A DNA stretch of 64,000 bases from Cyclobacteriaceae bacterium (GCA_019638255.1 JAHBUD010000001.1:1798001-1862000); one strand, 5' to 3'; counted from the first letter of the stretch, positions 34,710 to 43,861 are shown. A program made the numbers and translations. Notes: a model not told the origin generated them from the letters alone.

Positions 34710-35414
34710 TTAGCGCTTTACGATCAGTTTGCGGGTCATAACGCTCTCGCTGTCCAGGTAAATGGTGTAGAAATAGATGCCAGGCGTATAATCATCAACC
34801 CTGATTTTTACCCTGTTTTCTAAAAAGGGTAACTCATACTCCGAAAGCTCACTTCCTAAAATATTGTGGATCACCATTTTAGCTTTAAACTGATCAGTAA
34901 GAAGCTTGTAGTCGATATAGGCAAAATCAACAACCGGGTTTGGGTATACATCATGTATGGCGATGTGCCGGGAGGAATAAATATCGTTTTTGAGGGGTCT
35001 TTCCTCTACAGAAAAGTTCAAGTCAAGATTAACTGCATCTTGGGAGTTAAATTTATTGAATACAATAAAATTGACGGTGCTAAAGCCGGAAACAAGACCT
35101 GCATCCAATGCAAGATCCAGATTTTGAACCGTTTGCCCTGGTTCAAGTTTAATAGTCAAGTCTTCGATTCCTGCATTATCACAATTTCCACCCGGGCATA
35201 GAAAAGCCTTTTGGGTGCTTCCAATTTGAGCGTTCTCTTTCCTGATGATCAGGATTATCGGTTTACTACTGGTGTTTTTGATTTGCAGTGGTACTTTGAT
35301 GAGATCCCCAATAAATCCTTTTTGGTTCTCATTGTAGCCACTAACCACAAAGCTCTGCGCCTGCAGGCAATAAGTAGCAAGAAGTGTTAAAGCCAAAAAG
35401 AGAGTCTTCTTCAT
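34710..35414 (-). CDS. Exported protein with T9SS type A sorting domain
   Basis: 234 residues. Signal peptide (about 1-19, ending LQAQ), an Ig/beta-sandwich-like middle (about 20-150) and a T9SS C-terminal domain from about 152 (IHDVYPNPVVDFAYIDY...ILGSEL...GIYFYTIYLD...LIVKR). The middle has a CPGGNCDNAG pair of cysteines that could form a disulfide. The protein is predicted to be exported by type IX secretion; its function is unknown. It follows bamD divergently only in coordinates: both are on the minus strand, separated by 79 bases. Confidence 0.85.
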   Translation of the reverse strand: MKKTLFLALTLLATYCLQAQSFVVSGYNENQKGFIGDLIKVPLQIKNTSSKPIILIIRKENAQIGSTQKAFLCPGGNCDNAGIEDLTIKLEPGQTVQNLDLALDAGLVSGFSTVNFIVFNKFNSQDAVNLDLNFSVEERPLKNDIYSSRHIAIHDVYPNPVVDFAYIDYKLLTDQFKAKMVIHNILGSELSEYELPFLENRVKIRVDDYTPGIYFYTIYLDSESVMTRKLIVKR

Positions 35415-35501
35415 GTAATTTTATGAAGTTCCACAAAATTTAGGCATTTCTGTGGCATTTCATAAAAAATGAGAAAGAATTTAGCAAAAAGTAACAATAA
35501 T

Positions 35502-37043
35502 TTAAAGTCGGCTACGTTCCTGCGTCTTTTCAGCAGGAGACTCAGGCCTACTTTTTACAACTTCATCCTTTGTTGGCCGGTTTTCGATTTTCCAGTTAAA
35601 ACCGGGTAGAAGTTTCTGGTCCTCAATCAATTCATGGGGGGGTATAAAATCAGCCTCAGGTCTAACATAAAAGCTAAGGTTGTTTACCCTGGCATCTTTG
35701 AACCTGATGGTTATGTTGCTGCAAATTATTTTATTCATTCCCATCAGGATGTTTGTTTTGTCTTCCAGGGCAAAATATACAGACTCTCCGTTGCCTTCTA
35801 CTACAACCTGATGCAACTGGTTGTTTCTGAAAGAGGCGGTCATCTTTCTGCCTTTAATCTGATTGTAATTCTTTAGGGTATCGGTTGAGATTACAAAAGC
35901 ATTGACAGTGAGGAATACCTTGCTGAGGGTATTATTTTGAATCAGCATGCTAATGGAATCAGCAGTCATTTGATTTCCGGCTGTCCATAATGCAGGGGAT
36001 TTGTACATGAACATGATTGAATCTATCTGTCGGTATTCCAATGAATCGGCAGTACCCTGAATGTCGCTTTTGAAAATTTTTACCCGGTTATAAGCCAGTA
36101 ATCTTTTTTTAGCAGGGTCATCACTATCAATTGATACCAGTGTATCGGCAGAAATGAATAATGTGTCGCCTTCGTCAATGACTTTGGTTAGCCATGCATT
36201 GGTGTACACTTTAGCAATATTGTTTTGTTTGTCAAAAAAAGCATCATCACCGTAGATCACCAGGTTCTCCTCTTTGTGGGTCATCACCACATTTCCTTTA
36301 ACTGTGTAGAATTTCCTAAGGTCATCCAGCCGGATAATGTTTCCGGTAAGGGTATACGATTGTGATTCAGCCAGCCCTTTTTTGAAATCTGATTGCTGCG
36401 ATTGGGTATCATATTCGCCCCCTTCGTAGGTGAACGTGCCACCCTCTTTATCAATCACAGTTGTTTCGGTGCGGAAGTAGATGATTTTTGTACGGCTGTT
36501 GTATTGTAGTGAATCGGATTTCATCGTGTAGTCCGGATTCTCCACCACAACATTTTGCTTAAAGGAAGCAATATTGGTGTTTACCTGATAGTACCCCTTA
36601 AAACTGGTAAGCACATTAATGCTATCCACCAATCGTCCCTTGTTGAAGTAATAGGCTTCGTTCTTGAGCCGGTCAAAATCAAGGTAATCCGTGTAGAGGG
36701 TAGCCATAGCCAGTTTGGTGAATACAACGTTCCTCCTCAGTTTGGCCAGGCGGATATTGCCATCATACTCTGCTCTCTCGGCTGTAATGGTCACTGAATC
36801 TCCCTCTATTATTCTTACTCTTCCAAAAGCTTCAACGATATTTTTGCCCCTGAAGAACAGGGCCGAGTCGCAGTAGATGGTGGTTCTGTTTTGCTCGAAA
36901 ATTACATTTCCGATTACCCGGTCAAAGCGTTCTCCGTCTTTAACACCTCCAATAAGTTGATCGGCTTGTTTTAGCGTTACCCTGCCCTGCGCCATCAGCC
37001 CTTGGGTACACAGCAAAAAAATGAAAAGGAGTGCATAGCGCAT
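35502..37043 (-). CDS. OstA/LptA-like LPS-transport family protein
   Basis: 513 residues with a signal peptide (about 1-19, ending LMAQ). The rest is a long series of beta-jellyroll repeats of the OstA/LptA type (RVIGNVIFEQNRTTIYCDSA, VEAFGRVRIIEGDSVTITAE, YTVKGNVVMTHKEENLVIYG). Proteins with this fold bridge lipopolysaccharide across the periplasm, so a role in LPS transport is likely but not shown. The ATG at 37043 is chosen over one at 37088, which would add 15 residues before the signal peptide and run across the promoter box at 37049-37056. Confidence 0.87.
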   Translation of the reverse strand: MRYALLFIFLLCTQGLMAQGRVTLKQADQLIGGVKDGERFDRVIGNVIFEQNRTTIYCDSALFFRGKNIVEAFGRVRIIEGDSVTITAERAEYDGNIRLAKLRRNVVFTKLAMATLYTDYLDFDRLKNEAYYFNKGRLVDSINVLTSFKGYYQVNTNIASFKQNVVVENPDYTMKSDSLQYNSRTKIIYFRTETTVIDKEGGTFTYEGGEYDTQSQQSDFKKGLAESQSYTLTGNIIRLDDLRKFYTVKGNVVMTHKEENLVIYGDDAFFDKQNNIAKVYTNAWLTKVIDEGDTLFISADTLVSIDSDDPAKKRLLAYNRVKIFKSDIQGTADSLEYRQIDSIMFMYKSPALWTAGNQMTADSISMLIQNNTLSKVFLTVNAFVISTDTLKNYNQIKGRKMTASFRNNQLHQVVVEGNGESVYFALEDKTNILMGMNKIICSNITIRFKDARVNNLSFYVRPEADFIPPHELIEDQKLLPGFNWKIENRPTKDEVVKSRPESPAEKTQERSRL

Positions 37044-37048
37044 ACTTG

Positions 37049-37056
37049 CAAAATTA
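37049..37056 (-). promoter_or_regulatory. -7 promoter box of the OstA-like gene
   Basis: TAATTTTG on the minus strand fits TAnnTTTG exactly and ends five bases before the ATG at 37043. It faces the tilS promoter box 45 bases away. Confidence 0.55.
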
Positions 37057-37100
37057 ACCAAAAACTTAGGGTGCGCTAAAAACCTCATGCCTTGTACCTG

Positions 37101-37108
37101 TATCTTTG
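37101..37108 (+). promoter_or_regulatory. -7 promoter box of tilS
   Basis: TATCTTTG is an exact TAnnTTTG match and ends four bases before the proposed GTG start at 37113, so the mRNA would have almost no leader. Confidence 0.55.
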
Positions 37109-37112
37109 GCCC

Positions 37113-38441
37113 GTGCTAGAGCAATTTCTGAACCATATTAAAAAACATAGGCTGTTCTTACCCGGGCAACGCATTCTTCTGGCCGTAAGCAGTGGTTTGG
37201 ATTCTATGGTTATGACGCATCTTTTTCGTGAGGTCGGTTATTCCATAGGGGTTGCCCATGGCAACTTTCAATTGAGGGGTAGGGAGGCTGATGAAGATGA
37301 GCATTTTGTGAAGCATTATTGTGAACAGCATAAGCTGCTTTTTTTCTCGAAACGTTTCGAAACGAAAGCTTATGCTGATCAAAATGGACTCTCCATTCAA
37401 ATGGCAGCCCGCGAACTTCGTTATGAATGGTTCGATGAATTATTGGATTCTGAAAACTATGATCACCTGGCAACAGCCCACCACCTTAACGATTCTATTG
37501 AAACAATACTGTTGAACTGGATTAATGGGAGTGCCTTGGATGGTTTTGCTGGAATACCGGTGAAGAATAGAAGAATTGTTCGGCCGATGTTATTTGCTAC
37601 CCGCAGCGATATCGAACAGTATGCCCGTGAGCAGGGCATTGCCTGGCGCGAAGATTCAAGCAATAGCACAACGGATTATCAACGCAATTTTATACGCCAT
37701 AACATAACTCCGCTTCTGCGTGAACTTAATCCATCGTTTGAAAATACCCTCCAACGCGGTCTTGAAAAACTGGCCGGGGAACGGGAGTTTATGGAGCAAT
37801 CCTTTGAGCGCTGGAAGGCAAACTACGTGGTCCATTTTTCGGATAAAATCATCATTCAAAAAGCAGCCTTTGATGGACTGGCGCATGGGGGAATTATGTT
37901 GTATCGATTGATTAATCATCTGGGATTTAACTTCGATGTGTGCGTATCGGTTATTAACGGTCTTTATCATCAATCGGGTAAGAAGTTTATTGGAGTTGTT
38001 CATGAAATGGTTATTGATCGCGAAGCATTGATCCTGTATCCCAAGGTTGAATTATGGAATCCCGTACAGATTCAGGCCGGACAACGTGAGGCATTAATCG
38101 GCTCATGGACGATGGAGATCGAGTATGCAGAAGGAGTGAATTTCAAGCAGAACGGCCATTCCGTGGCATCGGTGGATGCCGAAAAGATAAAATTCCCGCT
38201 AACCTGGCGGACATGGAAAGCCGGAGATGAGTTTTATCCGTTGGGTATGGATCACCGCAAAAAAATCAGCGATTTGCTGATCGACAGTAAAGTTTCCATG
38301 GCAGATAAAAGCCGGGTTACTGTTCTTGAATCGGGTGGGGAGATTGTTTGGGTAGTTGGCCATCGTATCGACAACCGTTTTAAGATTACGCATGAAACAC
38401 ACAAGATTATACAACTTACAGTAACATCATATTTTGCCTGA
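37113..38441 (+). CDS. tilS: tRNA(Ile) lysidine synthetase TilS
   Basis: Essential enzyme that converts C34 of the CAU-anticodon isoleucine tRNA to lysidine, using ATP and lysine, 442 residues. The PP-loop lies at residues 26-31 but reads SSGLDS where the family consensus is SGGxDS. The remaining core (GVAHGNFQLRGREADEDEHF, ATAHHLNDSIETILLNWINGS, NFIRHNITPLLRELNP) is standard, followed by the substrate-binding C-terminal domain. The GTG at 37113 (MLEQFLNHIKKH) is chosen because the longer frame from TTG 37092 would cover the promoter box. It is divergent from the OstA-like gene. Confidence 0.92.
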   Translation: MLEQFLNHIKKHRLFLPGQRILLAVSSGLDSMVMTHLFREVGYSIGVAHGNFQLRGREADEDEHFVKHYCEQHKLLFFSKRFETKAYADQNGLSIQMAARELRYEWFDELLDSENYDHLATAHHLNDSIETILLNWINGSALDGFAGIPVKNRRIVRPMLFATRSDIEQYAREQGIAWREDSSNSTTDYQRNFIRHNITPLLRELNPSFENTLQRGLEKLAGEREFMEQSFERWKANYVVHFSDKIIIQKAAFDGLAHGGIMLYRLINHLGFNFDVCVSVINGLYHQSGKKFIGVVHEMVIDREALILYPKVELWNPVQIQAGQREALIGSWTMEIEYAEGVNFKQNGHSVASVDAEKIKFPLTWRTWKAGDEFYPLGMDHRKKISDLLIDSKVSMADKSRVTVLESGGEIVWVVGHRIDNRFKITHETHKIIQLTVTSYFA

Positions 38442-38488
38442 ATATCCTTTTTCTTTGACCTGTCGATTAATAAATTGCCACGCTTTTT

Positions 38489-38512
38489 AAGCAATGCTTC
38501 GTATTGCTTTCC
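38489..38512 (+). terminator. Possible hairpin terminator after tilS
   Basis: AAGCAAT (38489-38495) pairs with ATTGCTT (38503-38509) around a 7-base loop. The T run after it is only three long, so termination would be weak. It lies about 40 bases before mdh. Confidence 0.35.
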
Positions 38513-38549
38513 AATGAATGAAACGAATTAACTTAACTATAATAAGCTT

Positions 38550-39479
38550 ATGAAAGTAACTGTTGTGGGTGCCGGTAACGTAGGGGCTACCTGTGCCGAT
38601 GTTTTAGCCTATCGCGAAGTTGCCAATGAAATTGTCCTGATCGATATTAAAGAAGGTATTGCCGAGGGCAAGTCGCTGGACATTTGGCAAAAAGCACCTA
38701 TCGATCTGTACGACTCCCGTACGATCGGTTCAACCAATGATTATTCAAAAACAGCCGGTTCAGATGTGGTGGTGATCACATCAGGCTTGCCGCGCAAGCC
38801 GGGTATGAGCCGCGATGACCTTATCAATACCAATGCAGGCATTGTAAAATCCGTTACCGAAAATGTAATCAAACATTCTCCAAATTCGATCATCATCGTG
38901 GTATCAAATCCATTGGATGTAATGACCTACCAGGCGCACCTTACTTCTAAACTACCGCGTACAAAGGTTTTTGGTATGGCAGGCATTTTAGATACTGCCC
39001 GTTACCGTGCTTTTTTAGCTGAGGCCTTAAATATTTCTCCAAAAGATATTCAAGCGATGTTACTGGGTGGCCATGGCGATACAATGGTGCCACTTCCTCG
39101 TTATACAACAGTGGCCGGTATACCGGTAACTGAATTGATTGATAGCAGTAAGCTTAATGCCATCCTTGAGAGAACAAAAGTAGGTGGTGGCGAGCTGGTT
39201 AAATTGATGGGCACTTCAGCCTGGTATGCTCCAGGTTCAGCAGCAGCGCAAATGGTTGAGGCTATTGTGCGCGACCAGCGCAGGGTATTTCCGGTGTGCG
39301 TGCAGTTGGATGGTGAATATGGTATTAAGGATTGCTACCTGGGTGTTCCGGTAATTTTAGGTAAAAATGGTATTGAAAAGTTTATTGAACTTGATTTAAA
39401 CAATGATGAAAAAGCACTGCTCGAAGCCAGCCGTAAAGCGGTTCGTGAAGTAATGGATGTGTTGGATAAATTAGGCTGA
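38550..39479 (+). CDS. mdh: Malate dehydrogenase
   Basis: NAD-dependent TCA-cycle enzyme, 309 residues, of the LDH-like malate dehydrogenase group. The nucleotide-binding GAGNVG lies at 7-12. Substrate arginines are R82 and R88 (PRKPGMSR) and R151; the catalytic pair is D148 and H175 (GGHGDTMVPL). Arginine rather than glutamine at 82 marks malate over lactate specificity. It is a single gene ended by a strong hairpin. Confidence 0.96.
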   Translation: MKVTVVGAGNVGATCADVLAYREVANEIVLIDIKEGIAEGKSLDIWQKAPIDLYDSRTIGSTNDYSKTAGSDVVVITSGLPRKPGMSRDDLINTNAGIVKSVTENVIKHSPNSIIIVVSNPLDVMTYQAHLTSKLPRTKVFGMAGILDTARYRAFLAEALNISPKDIQAMLLGGHGDTMVPLPRYTTVAGIPVTELIDSSKLNAILERTKVGGGELVKLMGTSAWYAPGSAAAQMVEAIVRDQRRVFPVCVQLDGEYGIKDCYLGVPVILGKNGIEKFIELDLNNDEKALLEASRKAVREVMDVLDKLG

Positions 39480-39499
39480 TCTTTTTTGAAGTCTCATTC

Positions 39500-39530
39500 A
39501 ATAATGCCGGATGTCCTCCGGCATTATTTT
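39500..39530. terminator. Bidirectional terminator between mdh and the HAD phosphatase
   Basis: AATAATGCCGG (39500-39510) and CCGGCATTATT (39518-39528) form a perfect 11-base stem with a 7-base loop, followed by a T run on the plus strand. The HAD gene TAA stop (39524-39526, minus strand) lies inside the stem, so one hairpin probably serves both convergent genes. Confidence 0.85.
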
Positions 39531-40183
39531 TTAATAAGCGATTCCAGTTGATCGATTGTTAGCGTAGTGAAATTATCAATCACCAGGTCAGTATCTTTCA
39601 TTTCTTCCGGTGTATGTGTTGTGGTGATACCAATTACTTTAGATCCTGCCGCTTTACCGGCCTGTATTCCCGATAGGGAATCTTCAATTACAATACACTG
39701 TTCATTCGGCAGGTTAATCGCTTTCGCTGATTTGATATAAATTTCCGGGTGGGGCTTGCCATGGGTAACCATACTTTCATCCAGAATGATATCAAAGTAT
39801 TTTCCGATGCCGGTTCCTTTCAAAACAAAATCAACATTGGCGCGAGGCGCTGAGGTGGCGATAGAACAAGGTATGGCATGTTGCTCCAACAAATCCAGAA
39901 AGTCGATCAATCCTTCAACCGGTTTGATGTGCTGCGCATAAACATCGCGAAACATTTGTTCCTTCTCGAACGCGTAGGCTTCAAGTTGTTCATCCGTTAG
40001 TTTCCCAAAAAGGTTGGGTATCCATTCCCGGTTCGTTCGTCCGTATATTTTTGTTCGAAGTTCTTCATCGGTTAATTCGAATCCGTACTTTTTGCAAAAT
40101 TGGTTTATGGTTTCCTTGTGAAAGGGATTGGTGTCCACAATAACACCATCCATATCGAAAATAATGGCAAAAGATTTTGACAT
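39524..40183 (-). CDS. HAD-superfamily phosphatase (beta-phosphoglucomutase-like)
   Basis: 219 residues, subfamily IA HAD enzyme. Motif I is FDMDGVIVDTNP (nucleophile Asp about 10, acid/base Asp about 12); motif II lies in IATSAPRA; the catalytic lysine is in GKPHPEIY; motif IV acidic pair is in VIEDSLSGIQAGKAAG. The helical cap domain (about 15-80) is of the type found in phosphoglycolate or sugar-phosphate phosphatases and beta-phosphoglucomutase. The substrate cannot be read from sequence. It follows the methyltransferase by two bases, so the two are co-transcribed. Confidence 0.88.
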   Translation of the reverse strand: MSKSFAIIFDMDGVIVDTNPFHKETINQFCKKYGFELTDEELRTKIYGRTNREWIPNLFGKLTDEQLEAYAFEKEQMFRDVYAQHIKPVEGLIDFLDLLEQHAIPCSIATSAPRANVDFVLKGTGIGKYFDIILDESMVTHGKPHPEIYIKSAKAINLPNEQCIVIEDSLSGIQAGKAAGSKVIGITTTHTPEEMKDTDLVIDNFTTLTIDQLESLIKK

Positions 40184-40185
40184 GC

Positions 40186-40956
40186 CTAAGGTTTAATGGC
40201 TTTGTAAATGATTTCTCCTTCGGGCAGTTTAAAACGATCACGTGTTTCAGGCATCAACTCCTGCACGAAATGATCTTCATGAGCGCGTAACCCGGTCCGT
40301 TCTATCCGGGCTGCATAGTCTCTGCCATATTTGCGCACGTGGTCGTCCTGTCCAAATAGTTTCTCTCTTTCCGTTGGATTGGTTACCGCGAAATCTTCCA
40401 GCGTGATTTCCGGAATTGGGTTAAAGAAAGGCACCTGTAAAATGGCGAATCCACCCGGCTTAAGTACACGGTAAATTTCACTCATGGCTTTTATATCGTC
40501 CTGAACATGCTCCAGCACATGATTGCACAACACCACATCAAACCGGTTATCTTCAAAGGGTATATGGTGTATGTCCATTTTTACTTTTGCAAGCGGTGAT
40601 TCGATGTCAGCAGTGATGTATCGTGTGCCGTGAATTTTTTCAAAGCGCTTAATGAAACAAGTTTCCGGTGCGATGTGCAGTACATCAAGCGGCTTTTCGA
40701 AGAATTTAGTTTTTTCTTTCAGGTAAAGCCATAATAGTCTGTGGCGCTCCAGCGCCAGGCAATTCGGACAAAGTGCATTTTCGCGGGGCTTAATTCTTCC
40801 ATAAGGCAAAAACTTCCTGAATTTCTTTTCACACACCGGGCACATCACTGTGTTGCCGGTATAGACAATAGTAAGCACACTTCGGCCAATACCAGTAATG
40901 CGTTGCAGGTACTTTCGGGGTACGTTTCTGATTAAAAAGGAAACCAGTTTTTTCAT
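40186..40956 (-). CDS. Class I SAM-dependent methyltransferase with N-terminal zinc ribbon
   Basis: 256 residues. A CPVC...CPNC pair (about 39-66) suggests a zinc ribbon. The Rossmann-like methyltransferase follows from about 85: VLHIAPETCFIKRFEKI as motif I (without a classical GxGxG), YITADIESPLAKVKMDIHHI, and DVVLCNHVLEHVQDDIKAM with YRVLKPGGFAILQVPFF as motifs IV-V. These are typical of type 11 methyltransferases. Substrate unknown. Upstream lies a 122-base divergent region shared with the ECF sigma gene. Confidence 0.85.
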   Translation of the reverse strand: MKKLVSFLIRNVPRKYLQRITGIGRSVLTIVYTGNTVMCPVCEKKFRKFLPYGRIKPRENALCPNCLALERHRLLWLYLKEKTKFFEKPLDVLHIAPETCFIKRFEKIHGTRYITADIESPLAKVKMDIHHIPFEDNRFDVVLCNHVLEHVQDDIKAMSEIYRVLKPGGFAILQVPFFNPIPEITLEDFAVTNPTEREKLFGQDDHVRKYGRDYAARIERTGLRAHEDHFVQELMPETRDRFKLPEGEIIYKAIKP

Positions 40957-41078
40957 AAAGGCCGCTAAGATACTCCTCGGATGGGCTTACCTCAAGATGT
41001 AACCTTTTAAAACTTTTTTAACTTTCCATTCATCTAAGAGTAGATTTAGCCGTTAGCCAGTCAAAAAACCGTTAGTTC

Positions 41079-41711
41079 ATGCATGCAGAAACTCTACCAG
41101 ACATGGCGTTAATGCATTCCGATTCGCTGGTCGAGCGCGCCCGGCAAGGGGATAGGAATGCCCAGGGAAAGCTGGTGCAGCTATGGTATAAGCGCATTTA
41201 CAATTACTGCTTTAAGTTTTTTCTGGATCATGACATGGCTATGGAGGCCTCGCAAAAGGCCTTTATATCCATGTGCCGGAATGTTGAGGCTTTACAGGAT
41301 GTATCGCGGTTTAAAAGCTGGTTATATACAATCGCGGTAAACAGTTGTAGAGAAGAGGCTCGTAAGGTAAAAAACTCGCGTTCACTTTCGTTCGATCATG
41401 TAGTGAGCGCTGATGCAGAGGACTCACCAGCATGGGAAAAGGCAGTGCGAAGGAATGAAAACCCCGAACGGCAGTACCAGCAACAGGAACTATCGGACTT
41501 GCTGCAGCAATGCCTGATGGAACTGAGTATTGAACAACGGGAAGTGGTTATTATGAAGGAGTACGAAGGGCTGAAGTTCAGGGAGATTGCCGAAGCCTTG
41601 AATATTTCTGAGAACACGGTGAAATCGCGTATGTATTACGGACTGGATACATTGAAAAAGATTTTGGAGAGAAGACAGATTACTAAAGAAACAATTGGTT
41701 ATGAACTTTAA
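41079..41711 (+). CDS. RNA polymerase sigma factor, ECF (sigma-70 family)
   Basis: 210 residues. Region 2 (about 25-90) includes QKAFISMCRNVEALQDVSRFKSWLYTIAVNSC. Region 4 (about 145-200) includes LSIEQREVVIMKEYEGLKFREIAEALNISENTVKSR, the helix-turn-helix that binds the -35-like element. The linker (about 95-140) is longer than usual and charged. The next gene overlaps its 3' end and encodes a membrane anti-sigma partner. Several ATGs are available near the start; 41079 gives the longest form. Confidence 0.92.
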   Translation: MHAETLPDMALMHSDSLVERARQGDRNAQGKLVQLWYKRIYNYCFKFFLDHDMAMEASQKAFISMCRNVEALQDVSRFKSWLYTIAVNSCREEARKVKNSRSLSFDHVVSADAEDSPAWEKAVRRNENPERQYQQQELSDLLQQCLMELSIEQREVVIMKEYEGLKFREIAEALNISENTVKSRMYYGLDTLKKILERRQITKETIGYEL

Positions 41712-42558
41712 ACCCGATGAAGCGTTGCTGATGGCTTACCTGTACGGTGAGTTACAAGGTGAGGAAAAGGTAAATGTTGAGCGCTACCTGCTGGAACATC
41801 CGGAAGCTGTGCGGGAGTTAGAAGGCCTGCGCCAGGTCCAAAGCATAATGGCCGGCATTACCGATAAAGAAGTGATTGCACCACCTATTGTTCTCGACCA
41901 TCAGCGAAAGTATTATTTCTGGAATACATCGTTTGGTAAAACCATGTTGGGTATAGCTGCATCGCTTACACTTATTATGTTGGCGGGTAAGTTTACCGGT
42001 TTGCACATTTCGGTAAAGGACAAAACTCTTGCTATTGGATTTGGATATAGCGGTAGTGATAGTCCTGCGGAAGTAGCCACTTCACAGCCTGTGCTTACTT
42101 CAAGCGAAGTACAGGATATGATCAACCAATCATTGTCAAGAAATAACGAATCCCTTGTGGCGCAATGGTCTGAATCGCAACAGAAGCTGGATGAATCCAT
42201 CAGAAAAAATCTTGCGTCTTACTCCGATAGTCAGTTCAATACGCTTATGAAACAAGTATCAGCAGCATCTGATGAACAGATCAGGCAATTTGCTTTTACG
42301 CTGCAAGCTGATAATGCGCAGATGATAAAAGGTTATATGACGTTAAACTCCAGTGATCAACGAAAGTATATTGAAGAATTGCTGATCGATTTTGCCAAAT
42401 ACCTGGAGCAGCAAAATCGCAATGATCTGCAGGTGTTGCAGGCACGACTTAATTCGATTGAACAGAATACCGATTTATTTAAGTATGAAACCGAACAAAT
42501 TTTAACCAGCATAATTTCTTCGGTTGATAATTCTAAATCATTTGCAACTAAAAATTAA
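41701..42558 (+). CDS. Putative membrane anti-sigma factor
   Basis: 285 residues. The short N-terminal cytoplasmic domain (PDEALLMAYLYGELQGEEK, EHPEAVRELEGLRQVQ) resembles the helical anti-sigma fold of ECF partners but has no HxxxCxxC zinc motif. One membrane helix (about 78-98, TMLGIAASLTLIMLAG) follows, then a periplasmic region rich in helix-forming residues (about 120-280) with probable coiled coil. The start ATG overlaps the sigma-factor stop by 11 bases, consistent with stoichiometric co-translation. The signal sensed is unknown. Confidence 0.8.
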   Translation: MNFKPDEALLMAYLYGELQGEEKVNVERYLLEHPEAVRELEGLRQVQSIMAGITDKEVIAPPIVLDHQRKYYFWNTSFGKTMLGIAASLTLIMLAGKFTGLHISVKDKTLAIGFGYSGSDSPAEVATSQPVLTSSEVQDMINQSLSRNNESLVAQWSESQQKLDESIRKNLASYSDSQFNTLMKQVSAASDEQIRQFAFTLQADNAQMIKGYMTLNSSDQRKYIEELLIDFAKYLEQQNRNDLQVLQARLNSIEQNTDLFKYETEQILTSIISSVDNSKSFATKN

Positions 42559-42567
42559 CTACGTACA

Positions 42568-43815
42568 ATGAAAAAAATAGCAGGCAGTTTAGTGTATGGT
42601 TTTGTGTTGATGGCATTGCCTTTACTCGCACAAAAGATTGATGAGGCACGCATGGCGCGTGATATTTCAGTAGCGGAAAGTGTTTTGAAAACATTAATCC
42701 GGCAACAATTCGATCAGCAACGGATGTTTTTTAGCCTGGAAGTAGAGGGAAGCTATCAGGCAGGTTATGGTGTTACATTTCGGTTACCGGCCGATTTTAC
42801 AATGCCTATTGCCATGAGTTTTTCTGGCGATTTTGGTGATGTGATGTGGATGGACGGGCAGCAGCGCCCCGGATCTTTTTCATATTCGATAACTAACCCT
42901 TCGCCCCGTGAAGTGCAGGTATTTGAACAACAAGCTCAGGAGCAAGCGCAACGGGCGAAAGAATTGCAACAACGCGCTCGCGAAGAGGAACAGCGCGTTA
43001 GAATAAAAGGGAGAGCCACTTCCAGAAATTCATCTATGGATATGGACAGTGTACGCAATGCCTATAACGAAAAACTTGTGGTGGCCATAAAGGATTTTCT
43101 GGTAGACTATGGCGATATGATCAATCAGCTTGGAGCCAATGAGCGCATTGTTATTACAAACCGTGGTGAACGGCCACGGGTATGGGTGAACCAGTTTTTC
43201 TCTTCACCTAAGCGATCCTACCTTTCGGCAGAGATTTCCAAGGCTGATATTACAGCTTTTAAGCAAGGTAAGCTCACACGTGACCAGGCCATTGGAAAAA
43301 TTAAAGTAGTGAACACCGAATCAGTTGATACTGTTGAACCTGACCTTGAACTGCTGTCCAGTATTTTTAACCGGCTGTATCGTTCCGATTTGGCATCAAC
43401 TTACTTTACCGATGAAGGCATTTACTTTGAGCGATTAAAGGATTTTGGTGCCGTGTACTACATGCGTGTGTACAGCAGTAATCAAAGCAGGAATTCCGGT
43501 TTATTCAATATGCCTACAGCAAAAATGAATGATGTTGATCAGACTGAACGCGATAAAAAAGTTAAAGAAATGTATCCTGCTTTTGAAAAAGAACTCAAAG
43601 AGAATCTGGTAGAGTATGGCCGTACCGTAAAGAGTTTGGGTGATAATGAATCGCTGGTGTTTAATGTTACAATTACCAAATGTGAGGGTTGTGGTATTCC
43701 ATCATCGCTTGAACTTTCATTAAAGAGCACTGTGCTGAAGGACTATTCTGCCGGAAAAATCACAAAGGATGCAGCCCTTGGAAAAATTTCGGTAAAAAAG
43801 GGACAGAATCAGTAG
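42568..43815 (+). CDS. Exported protein with internal tandem duplication, unknown function
   Basis: 415 residues with a signal peptide (about 1-21, ending LLAQ). I do not recognise a named family. The protein contains two similar halves, about 33-248 and 258-411. KDFLVDYGDMINQLGANERI matches KENLVEYGRTVKSLGDNESL, and AFKQGKLTRDQAIGKIKV matches DYSAGKITKDAALGKISV. The first half carries an inserted coiled-coil-like stretch (about 118-145, rich in Q, E, R and A). It starts nine bases after the anti-sigma gene, so it is likely the third member of the operon and a target or sensor partner. Confidence 0.8.
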   Translation: MKKIAGSLVYGFVLMALPLLAQKIDEARMARDISVAESVLKTLIRQQFDQQRMFFSLEVEGSYQAGYGVTFRLPADFTMPIAMSFSGDFGDVMWMDGQQRPGSFSYSITNPSPREVQVFEQQAQEQAQRAKELQQRAREEEQRVRIKGRATSRNSSMDMDSVRNAYNEKLVVAIKDFLVDYGDMINQLGANERIVITNRGERPRVWVNQFFSSPKRSYLSAEISKADITAFKQGKLTRDQAIGKIKVVNTESVDTVEPDLELLSSIFNRLYRSDLASTYFTDEGIYFERLKDFGAVYYMRVYSSNQSRNSGLFNMPTAKMNDVDQTERDKKVKEMYPAFEKELKENLVEYGRTVKSLGDNESLVFNVTITKCEGCGIPSSLELSLKSTVLKDYSAGKITKDAALGKISVKKGQNQ

Positions 43816-43861
43816 TACGGTTAAGAAGGACTCCTGTTACACAATAGGGTTAGATATTATT

